Of a DNA stretch of 64,000 nucleotides, positions 56,050-64,000 are shown one piece after another; within the stretch, counting starts at the first letter, position 1, and the number at the start of each line of letters is the position of its first letter. The position numbers were made by a program, and so were the translations under genes. This DNA comes from Phaeosaccion multiseriatum (lineage: Eukaryota > Ochrophyta, other classes), in the NCBI GenBank assembly GCA_965112735.1, contig OZ218958.1, positions 1,302,001 to 1,366,000 on the forward strand. Reading direction: 5' to 3'. The notes beneath the pieces are model-generated. The model saw only the letters and a list, made by a program, of their open reading frames with translations, had not been told where the DNA came from and did not search any database.

Positions 56050-57126
56050 GGTTGAGTACTACCGAAGAGGCGAGTTGTCTGCACTCATGACGGGGCTGAG
56101 CAAGTGTCCAATAGCCCCAGCTCCATCCTCCATCCTCCGAGTTGTGTTTCGGAGGGTGGTAACTGTTTGCTGCACGCCACTCTACAAGCCTTATTCGGGG
56201 AAGACTGGGCAGAGACCCTTGGCAAGGATGGTGTGAAGTGGCTTCGGCAATTGGTGGCAGCAAATCTTGAGAGTGCCGAGGGATACATGATACAGCTGGG
56301 GCTATTGGACAGAGACCTGGAGGTGACGAAGGCGCTAACTCTGGGAGCGTACTCTTCCGCTGTATTTTGCGGCGGTCTGGGGGAGGTACTCGCGCACGGC
56401 AACATGATTGGGCTGACGCTTCACGAATATGAGAAGCCGACAAAGAGCTTGACGCGTCATGAGTCGGATGCGGAGAAACCCGTGCAGCTGGAGTTTGTGT
56501 TAAGCGTCAGGCGGCGAGGAATGACGGAGGAGCAGCTGGAGGCCACAGGCGCTCATTGGGAGGCAGTGGAGCCAGAACAGGGCTTACCTCTGCTCGACGA
56601 GATTACAATGCTTCGGTGGCTGAACACACTGGCGCAGCAGTGTCGAAACGTGCGTCTGCCAGCTCAGCTGCAGGATTGGGTTGACAGGCCCCAGCAGGAC
56701 AGGAGTCGGGGGAATCGGGGAGGGCCTATGGAGATGTTTGAGACAGGCACGCAGACCAGCGAGGGGCGGGGAGGCGGTGCGGGAGAAGCACACAAGCCTC
56801 GTGAGACGCGGGCTCGGCCAGGGGAAATGGACGAAACGCCCAACGACGAAGGACGAGGAAGAGGAGCGGGCAGCAGCAGATGGAGGAGGTGGAGCCCAAG
56901 CGGGCAAAAACGGCGAAAGGGAGGGAGGAGAGGGGACGTGCCTCGACGATCCTGAGGATGAGGCTGCAGAGGTCCAAGCGTCACGGGGGGAGGCCCAGGC
57001 CAAAGCCAAGGGCGAGGGAAAGCAGAAGGGCTCCCCCTCCAAGGGGCGAGAGGGCGGGGCTTATCATCGACAGGACGAGGGGGGCGAGGAGGAGGAGGAG
57101 GAGGAAGAGGGGGAGGAGGAGGAGGA

Positions 57127-57158
<32 letters not shown>

Positions 57159-57649
57159 GGGAGGAGGAGGAGGAGGAGGAGGAGGAGGAGGAGGAGGAGG
57201 AGAGGAGGAGGAGGAGGAGGAGGAGGAGGAGGAGGAGGAGGAGGAGGAGAGGAGACGTGGCAAGCCGCAGCAGCAGCAGCAGCAGCAACAACAACACCAG
57301 CGGCCCCGCCGACGAGCGGCTGCAGCAAATCCATACGCCACTTCGATGGGGAATGGGAAGGGGAAGCAGCCGAGGGAGAAGATCATCAAACCCATAGAGG
57401 TAGTGCGAAACAAGGAGGAGCGGCGCAACGTATTTGCTGCGGTGCCTGGTGCCTGCTGTGCCTCCCGAGGTGCCGCCCGTGGTATGACATGGCATCATCA
57501 TGGACCGCGCCGAGCACGTGAAGCAGTGCAGCAGGCACCGCAGCAAATACGAGAGGAAGGAGACGCCGGACGGGTTTGGGGACTTGTCCTTCGCTGACGA
57601 GAAGCAGGACACACCTGAGGCAAGCCCGCTGGAGTTGTCCGAGCTTTGA
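56050..57649 (+). CDS. OTU-like cysteine protease domain ORF with low-complexity tail
   Basis: ORF 56104-56955 (open from ~56062) reads CVSEGGNCLLHATLQALFGE, then a helical stretch, GGLGEVLAHGNMIGLTLHEY and a block ending ATGAHWEAVEP. GGNCLLHA matches the OTU nucleophile motif (usually DGNCLFxA), with Gly in place of Asp; HW near residue 150 is a plausible catalytic His. OTU proteases cleave ubiquitin or viral polyproteins. After residue ~200 the protein is Arg/Gly/Glu-rich. Downstream code continues in other frames through the GAG microsatellite, with a C/H-containing stretch (MDRAEHVKQCSRHRS, 57501-57545) and the ending DTPEASPLELSEL and TGA at 57647. Whether these form one protein through splicing is not clear. 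The setting, with a zinc-finger-like end and no introns, also suits a retroelement fragment. Confidence 0.5.
57075..57255 (+). repeat. (GAG)n purine tract
   Basis: About 180 bp, all purine on the plus strand. It codes poly-Glu or poly-Arg depending on frame and lies in the tail of the OTU-like ORF. Confidence 0.95.
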
Positions 57650-57781
57650 GGTGGTCTGAGGGCCGATGCGAAACATGAGCTAGCTAATACAGCCTTTTCG
57701 ACTCTGCCCTTCGCTCAGCCAGAAGCTCCGGGGCTTAGGCTACTATAGCTATGCCGCGTGTCGGTGCCCCGAAATTATAAG

Positions 57782-57950
57782 TCGGCTCCTGACAAGGTTC
57801 TGAGGCAAGAAGAACCTGGAACCTGGCCCGCTGGCGAGGCGTGGCAGAGCAGCCTTGGCCCTCATCATTGCCTTATTACATGGCTTTCCCCCATTATCTG
57901 GAACCTGGAACTGGGAACCTGGGTCGCCTCAGAACCTTGTCAGGGGCCGA
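57782..57950. mobile_element. Complete TCGGCCCC-family MITE, 169 bp
   Basis: TCGGCTCCTGACAAGGTTCT at the left end is inverted at the right (AGAACCTTGTCAGGGGCCGA); with one mismatch the arms extend to ~25 bp. Interior: GAACCTGGAACCTGG repeats and GCCTTGGCCCTCATCATTGC. Reference copy for the partial elements at 20604, 27748 and 36705. Confidence 0.85.
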
Positions 57951-58063
57951 AATTAATCCCCTCCTCGCCCCCACCTACATCAGGCCTGGCGCAATCATGC
58001 CATCCAGAGCCGACCCTGCTGGTCAAAAATGTGTGAATTGGTTTAGTGATGCGCGTGTGAGTA

Positions 58064-58130
58064 GGCTGCTGCTGCTGCTGCTGGTGCTGCTGCTGCTGCT
58101 GGTGCTGGTGCTGGTGCTGGTGCTGGTGCC
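58064..58130 (+). repeat. (GCT)n/(GGTGCT)n microsatellite
   Basis: GCT repeats grading into GGTGCT; non-coding. Confidence 0.9.
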
Positions 58131-58259
58131 TCCTCCTTCCGTCACTCATATATATATATAAACCGAGATGCACCCCTATACTATCATACATTGTGCGTCA
58201 TGCCCCTCCTTCCCCTCCCCCCTCCCAGCCCTTTCTTTGCCCGTCAATCTCCCAACCAA

Positions 58260-59609
58260 CTAAGGAAGCCTTGCCACAAGCGCCACACACAGAAAGAGCC
58301 CCGTAGCCACCAACGACACCCCCGCTGAAGGCACAGCCCCCCGCCCCGCAGCGCTCGTATCACTGCGTGTGGTGCCATCCGGTAGTACAGATGGGGAAGC
58401 CGTACCACCACTCGCCCCGTCACTTCCTGCCGGCGAAGGGGTGGGAGCAGTCCCTCCACTGCCTTCCCCTCCTCCCCCCGGCGAAGGGGCTCCACCATCC
58501 GATCCACCGCCTCCTCCTGGTGTGGGAGTAGATCCATCCTCATCCTCCCCGTCGCTCTCTCCGTCCCTGCTGCTTGTGGCCGGCGAAGGGGTTATCTCCT
58601 CTACCTCGTCCTCCTCCACTAATCCTTCATCGCAAGAGGCGTAGGGGCAAGGCAGCTCATACATCCTAAAGCCCTCGGACTCCGAGTCCACGTTCTCCAC
58701 CTCTTGGAATGACACCATGTACATCTCGCCATCGCGGGCCTGCGCTACTGTTGTCTGTATGTTGGTAGGCGTGTTGGGGGGGTGTGGATGGGTGTAAGGG
58801 GGTGTAGATATGGGTGTAGGGGGTGGGGGTATGGAAAAGAGTGTCAGGAAGTAGACCAGGCAGAAACGACAGGACACTAGTCCCTTCAGTTCAGCTCAAT
58901 AAGCACACGCATACACACACACACATACACACACACGTACCTGCTTGGGTGTATCTGCCCCCCCCCACGACTCCACCACGGTCCAAGACTCGTTGCGTGC
59001 GTCAAGAAGCACAAAGATGTTATCAGCACCATAGTCAGCGAAGAAGTAATGCCCACCGTACTCCTCGGCGTACTTCGATCCGCGATACACTGAGGGAGGG
59101 AGGGAGGAGGGGAGGGAAGGAGGCGAGGGAGGGAGGAGGGAGGGAAGGAGGGAAGGAGGGAGGGTGGGAGGAAGGAAGGAAGGAAACATGAGCTTTCACC
59201 ACTTTTCCTTCCTCTTCGCCACTAGGCAACGCACTCGCCCAGATCTTTTCCAATCTCCAGCAAGACTCCATGCCCCTCTTGACCCCTCCCCCCCCGATCC
59301 CAAGACCCTGCAAGGACGCTCAGTCCTCACCCCCTCTTTCTATTGCTCGCTCTGCCTCTCTCTGCCTCTCTCTCTCTCTCTGCCTCTCTCTCTCTCTCTC
59401 TCTCTCCGCCTCTCTCTCTCTCTCTTACGACGGGATCACTCACCATGCCCGCCGGTGATGGATAGGCCCAACACGGACTGGTCCTCACAGTAAGAGATGC
59501 CCGGGTGGCAGTATTCGAACTTAGGCCACACTGTAAGCGAAAGTAGTATCAGGAGCAGTGGTGTTGGTAGTAGTCGTAGTCGTAGTAGTAGTAGTAGTAG
59601 TAGTAGTAA

Positions 59610-59643
<34 letters not shown>

Positions 59644-59862
59644 CGTCGTAGTAGTAGTAGCAGTAGCAGTAGTAACGGCAGTAGTAGCAGTAGTAGCAGT
59701 AGTGGTAGAGTAGGGGTAGAAGGAGGAAGAGTAGTAGCAGGAGCAGAGAGAGCGCAAAGAGCAAGTGGAGAAATGCAAAGAAGAGGAGCTTAGCACGACA
59801 TACCTGACCTGACTCAAACAGCGAAGTGGTGAATGACAACAACACACGCGAACAACAACAAT

Positions 59863-59938
<76 letters not shown>

Positions 59939-62038
59939 CCACCACCAGCACCAGCACCAGCACCAGCACCAGCACCATCCACCACAAGAACAGCCTGGCA
60001 GTACGCTTGGGCCTGTTCTTATGCCTCGCTTCCAATGCAAATGCCTCCTACCTCCACTTACCAACGTCGACTTGGTCCAGAAAGTCGGAGCAGTTTTCGG
60101 GGGTGGAATACTCGACATTACACATAGTGCCCTCGAAGGTAGGCCAGCCGTGGTTGGAACCCCCCGTCACCACCCTCACTGCCTCCACCCTCCCCTGACC
60201 TACATCTCCACATACATAGTCGCCAGTGAGCCTGTCGAAGCTACACCTCCAGGGGTTACGCAGCCCCCACGCCCATACCTCCTCCCGCCCTTGCTCTGGT
60301 CGCCCCGCGTATGGGTTGGAGGGAGGGATGGAGTACAGCTCACTGTCAGAGGCGCTGACGTTTGTAGATACACGAAGGCGCAGGATCTTGCCATTCAGAG
60401 AGAAGGGGTCCTGTGAGTTGCCCTCCGGGTCGTTGCCAGAGCCTCCGTCTCCTGACGAAATATACAAGTCATACGCATGGTCTTCATCGTCGTCGTCGCC
60501 ATCGGAGGAGGCGGAGGAGGAAAGAGTCTCTGCCGGCTTGAAGAGGAGACTGCCCCCGTTGTGGTTGGCGGCGAATTGGGGAATGTGAATCATCTTCCGC
60601 TCTGTGGCGAGGGTTGCCACTGGGTCGGCTTCGCGGTACTGGAGGCGAGAGATTTGATTGTTCCTGGCGTTGTTGTATTTCGTCTCTTGGGGAAGGGTGT
60701 AGTCGATGAGACTATAAGATATGAAGAACATGCCCGTCTCGTTGAAATCCGGGGCGAAGGCTAAACCAAGCAAGCCCTGCTCCCCTCCAACCAAAAAGTT
60801 CTCCAGCATCTGTGAGTGGGAGGGAGGAGGGGAGGGAGGGAGGGACGCAGAGAGGAAGGGAGGGGGGGAGAGAGAATGAGGTAGGGAGGGGCGTCAGTGA
60901 CTGTGGTTCACCCCTAGAGGGGACGGAAGGGTGAGCGGGTGTGAGAGGGAGAGACGAGATACGCGAGACGACAGAGAGGGACGATAGAACAGAGAGAGAG
61001 AGAGCCAGAAAGAGAAGAGACAAGAGAAAACGTAAGGTTACGTACCGATATGTTGGCAACGAGGGTGCTGTTGGAGACGGTGGGCGAGTGCTCCACTTCC
61101 GTAATCTCTCCCGACTGAGATACGAGCCACCACGCCTCCTTCGAAGGGTGGTACACGGCATCCAGCACAGAGTTGGGCCGAGCTTCGCTGGTCAAGTTTG
61201 GGAAGATGTCCACAGCAAAGGCCACGTCCACGTCACTTGTAGCGTTAAAGGGGTAGCTGTAGTAGAGGTCTGGCATGTCAGCAGGCTCGGAGTGCTCGTC
61301 GCAGTAGTCTGAGGCGGAAGCAATGCCCAGTGCCTCAAGGTCCCTACTGCTACAAGCCTCCATATACTCCTCGCACCACTCGCGTTTCAAGGCAAAGGTT
61401 CCCCTCTCGAAGAGGTGCAGCGTCCAGGGGTGGCACTCGCCACACTCCACCTGTGTAGAGAGGGAGGAGGAAGAGGAGGAGGAGGAGGAGGAGGAGGAGG
61501 AGGAGGAGGAGGAGGAGGAGGAGGAGGAGGAGGAGGAGGAGGAGGAGGAGGAGGAGGAGGAGGAGGAGGAGGAGGAGGAGGAGGAGGAGGAGGAGGAGGA
61601 GGAGGAGGAGGAGGAGGAGGAGGAGGAGGAGGAGGAGGAGGAGGAGGAGGGGAGCGGATGTTGGGGTTGTCAAAGGGGGTAAAAGGGGTGAGAGGGGTGA
61701 GACAGGTAGCCTCTCTTGACTTGGGCGCTAAGAAGGAGTTAGAGGGGAGAGGCCCATAGAACCCCTGCCACCCACCCCTGCCTACTGACCTGCGCGTAGT
61801 AGGCCTGGCAGTCGTCGCTCAACCCCGACACGGCATTCTCCTCGATGATGCGGTCCTCCTCCTCATCGCAGCAAGAGCCGCCAGGCTCTCCGTCCACAAA
61901 GGTACAGTAGGACAGGGGTTGCTCTGCCGGATAAGAGAAGTCCAGGCACTGCGGGTGCCCTTGCACATGCTGCTGGTGTTGCTGCTGCAGCACCAGCCCC
62001 AGCACACTGAGCAGCACACCTTGAGTTGATGGTGACAT
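58260..62038 (-). CDS. HHIP-like glucose/sorbosone dehydrogenase-domain protein, probable GPI anchor
   Basis: Exons: 62038-61790 (signal peptide STQGVLLSVLGLVL, then HPQCLDFSYPAEQPLSYCTF and SCCDEEED, a folate-receptor-like Cys-rich start), 61450-61046, 60809-60062, 59530-59444, ~59090-58941 and 58754-58260. The large exon carries the six-bladed GSDH propeller motifs: GGEQGLLGLAFAPDF, FAANHNGGSLLF, YISSGDGGSGNDPEGNSQDP, LNGKILRLRV, WAWGLRNPWRCSFDR, GDVGQGRVEAV and GGSNHGWPTFEG. HNGG, GDGG, LGK and RNPW are the conserved sugar/PQQ-site blocks of soluble quinoprotein dehydrogenases and HHIP/HIPL proteins. The C-terminus has Thr/Pro/Gly-rich repeats and a terminal hydrophobic stretch (GVSLVATGLFLCVALVARLP), fitting a GPI signal. 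Predicted extracellular or cell-surface enzyme-like protein. All phases agree. Confidence 0.88.
59573..59722 (+). repeat. (AGT)n microsatellite
   Basis: Trinucleotide run with CGT and AGC interruptions in an intron of the HHIP-like gene. Confidence 0.95.
59858..59980 (+). repeat. (CAA)n then (CAC)n/(CAGCAC)n microsatellite
   Basis: About 30 CAA units followed by CAC and CAGCAC repeats, in the same intron as the AGT tract. Confidence 0.95.
61457..61650 (+). repeat. (GAG)n purine tract
   Basis: About 190 bp of uninterrupted GAG repeats, within the first intron of the HHIP-like gene; pyrimidine-rich on the sense strand, next to the 3' splice site. Confidence 0.95.
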
Positions 62039-62534
62039 GGAGCTCTCTCTCTCTCCCTCGGGTCTCTGAGCAGCTTGGAGGAACTGTCCCTGGCACTCCG
62101 CGCCCACCAAAAGGCCTTGGCTGGCTCTTCGGTCTCGCAGAAGCAGTCACACAGGGATACCACGGTCCTCTATCCTTGCTTCTTCATCTTCTCCTGTTGA
62201 TGCGCTTCTCTTCCCCGCTGGTGCCCCTGTGCTCCCTGGGTCCGCATGGCAGCGGTGACTTGCTCCTCTCAAAAGAATGCCCTGGCTCTCTCTCCCTGCC
62301 ACCTGCCACGAGTCTGGCTTCAACCAAGGTAAAGGGATACAAGCACGCCTAGATCCAGAGAAGACTCACGCACTTTCGGGCGCGGATGAGAGAGAGTGGC
62401 CGTGTTCCCGATGACTGGCCTGTTCGCGGGAGATCGATGAAAATTCAGTTTCAGTTTTCGTTTCAGTTTTCACGTGCGTTTCAGTTTCAGTTTCAATTTC
62501 ATTCGATGAAATATCCCGCCATTTTGCCTCTCTC
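62039..62534. other. Intergenic; CAGTTTCAGTTTTC repeats
   Basis: Spacer between two minus-strand genes. A short repeat of CAGTTTC/CAGTTTTCG runs from 62440 to 62500. No gene seen. Confidence 0.5.
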
Positions 62535-62757
62535 TCGACCCCTGATGCATTATCCGCTATCCGCTATCGCCGGCGCCAACCGGCGCGCTATCCACTATCG
62601 CCGGCGCCAGCCGGCACGCTATCCGCTATCGCCGGCGCCAACCGGCGCGCTATCGGCTATCGCCGGCGCCAGCCGATCCGCTATCCACTATCGGATAGCG
62701 CGCTATCGAGAAAAAGAATGTGGGCGATAGTGCGTTGCGTCAGCCCTCAGGGGTCGA
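62535..62757. mobile_element. TCGACCCC-family MITE, complete
   Basis: Left TCGACCCCTGATGCA; right TGCGTCAGCCCTCAGGGGTC ending GA, i.e. inverted termini. Interior: four to five tandem modules CTATCGCCGGCGCCA(A/G)CC alternating with GGCGCGCTATCCGCTATCG, each a near-palindrome. Flanks are TCTC on both sides, a possible 4-bp target duplication. Confidence 0.8.
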
Positions 62758-63092
62758 TCTCTCCGCTCCTCCCTCCGTCCCTCCGTCCCGTCTCTCCGCT
62801 GCTGTCCTGCTGCTTTCTCATCGGCCCCTGCTATCACCGTGCCCCCCCCCGCCAGGCCAGGTTATGTGAAAGATTATGGGCCCCAGCAGGCCCCTCCACA
62901 GATCACACAGACACAGATGAGGTTGATTGCCCTCCAGCAAACGGTATACAGTTATTGTATTATACAGTTATTAGCCCCCCTGCCCTCCAGCAACCTCACC
63001 ACTAGACCCCGACAAGGTTCGCACAAAAACTCAAACGTGGGAACCCGGAACCTAGTGTCGATGTCGACTTCTATGATGTCGATTCTCGATTT
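62758..63092. other. Intergenic, no gene seen
   Basis: Spacer with an ATACAGTTATTGTATTATAC stretch near 62945; no recognisable coding content. Confidence 0.5.
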
Positions 63093-63184
63093 CTAGGTCA
63101 GCGCAGCTGGGAAGCTGATCGCCGGGAGCCCTACTCCTCCTCCTCTTGCATCTTCTGCCTGCTGCTGTTTCTGCTGTATCACCA

Positions 63185-63224
<40 letters not shown>

Positions 63225-63567
63225 GGCTCCTCTGGCCAGAAGCTGCGCCTTCTCCATGTCCCTCTCCAGCCCTCTCAGTGTCCGCTCAATGAGTCCCGCC
63301 TGGGACGATACTGCCGCCCTCTCTGCCTCGGCATTGCGCCTCTTGTTCCGCTGCTCACTAAGGTGTATGTCAATGAGGGCAAGCTCGTCGGCAAGAGCAG
63401 CCATCTTCTTTTCCACCTCGCGTCGCGTATCCACGAGATGGCGCTCCGCTGCTTCTGTGGCCTGGTGGGTGGGGTGGGGTGGGAGGGGAGGGAAATGCCA
63501 CCGAAAAGAGCCAAAGAGATGGAGAGAGACAGAGAGGGAAAGAGAGAGGGAGGGAGACAGAGAGAGA

Positions 63568-63662
<95 letters not shown>

Positions 63663-63934
63663 AGACAGGGGCGGTCGGGGGGGGGGGGGGCACAACTCGC
63701 AATCAGTCAGCAATGTGAAGTGTGAAGCATCGTGGAGACACGTATGCTCACCGCCAAGTCAAACAAGAATGAACAACACGTTGACTACCCACCCACCCTC
63801 CCCCCTCTCTTTGGGTCTTGCTGTGCGCCCTCCCCTCACCCCAACGCACCCCTCCCCGCCTCACCTCGACTCTGCGGTCCGCCTCCTCCTCCTCCGCCTT
63901 GCTGTCTCCAAGCTCGTTCACAAGGATCCGATGT
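63093..63934 (-). CDS. Coiled-coil protein, 3' exons (5' end beyond window)
   Basis: Exon 63934-63865 ([20 protein letters not shown], then donor GTGAGG) joins in phase to exon 63461-63093 ([40 protein letters not shown], then [20 protein letters not shown]). A Gln run from a CTG microsatellite (63190-63228) and a short tail AISFPAALT with stop TAG follow. Heptad-patterned Leu/Ala/Glu/Arg over ~85 residues predicts a coiled coil. No family recognised. Confidence 0.7.
63540..63660 (+). repeat. (GA)n purine tract
   Basis: About 120 bp of GAGAGA with GGGA interruptions in the intron of the coiled-coil gene. Confidence 0.95.
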
Positions 63935-64000
63935 CTGAACATGAGGTGGACGTGTGGGCGTGTGTGCATGGGTGGGTAGATGGGATGTTGGGTGGTTGGG

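Overview
This is a window of nuclear DNA from an intron-rich eukaryote. Introns follow GT-AG rules, mostly GTGAGT/GTAAGT donors with pyrimidine-rich acceptors, and the DNA is G+C rich and full of microsatellites. Two predicted proteins (start codons near 43916 and 55437, minus strand) begin with a signal peptide followed by an A/G-F-x-P junction, the 'ASAFAP'-like signature of bipartite presequences in algae with a secondary red plastid. A photosynthetic protist of the stramenopile/haptophyte/cryptophyte/chromerid type is therefore the best guess; I cannot name the species.

Left third (1-20.6 kb): the 3' part of a large plus-strand gene for a secreted modular protein with thrombospondin type 3 (TSP3) calcium-binding repeats and 19-residue cysteine cassettes. 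It is a nested tandem array: a ~4.8 kb multi-exon unit occurs three times plus a degenerate fragment, and inside it a ~750 bp two-exon TSP3 cassette occurs 2, 2 and 5 times. The array ends in a truncated terminal exon joined by a recombination breakpoint. A single-unit paralogue lies at 30.4-39.4 kb and looks complete, from signal peptide to stop, with a C-terminal VWD-like region. It is interrupted only by a 2.29 kb hAT-type transposon in an intron. Both genes are followed by the same duplicated 2.3 kb, which contains a dead mitochondrial processing peptidase alpha gene on the minus strand.

Between the paralogues (20.6-30.4 kb) is a graveyard of mobile DNA: a frame-broken PHD-finger gene, a cluster of palindromic repeats, a Ty1/copia remnant, a 747-codon repeat-rich ORF enclosed by two perfect 180 bp inverted copies of a copia LTR, and a LINE C-terminal fragment with a restriction-like-endonuclease layout.

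Right half (41.5-64 kb): ordinary single-copy genes interspersed with elements. They are a plastid-targeted protein of unknown function (42.0-43.9, minus), a second LINE fragment (44.7-45.6, minus), an N-myristoylation-type FNIP-repeat protein (45.9-47.5, plus), an SLC45/SUT-like sugar transporter (48.4-52.6, minus), a plastid-targeted YchJ/SEC-C protein (53.2-55.4, minus), an OTU-like protease ORF (56.1-57.6, plus), a HHIP-like glucose/sorbosone dehydrogenase-domain protein with a probable GPI anchor (58.3-62.0, minus) and the 3' end of a coiled-coil gene (63.1-63.9, minus). Several small terminal-inverted-repeat elements of one family (termini TCGRCCCCTGAY) are scattered throughout. No operon-like organisation, CRISPR array, rRNA or convincing tRNA was seen. 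Exon boundaries were read by eye from splice signals and phase, so expect errors of a few bases.
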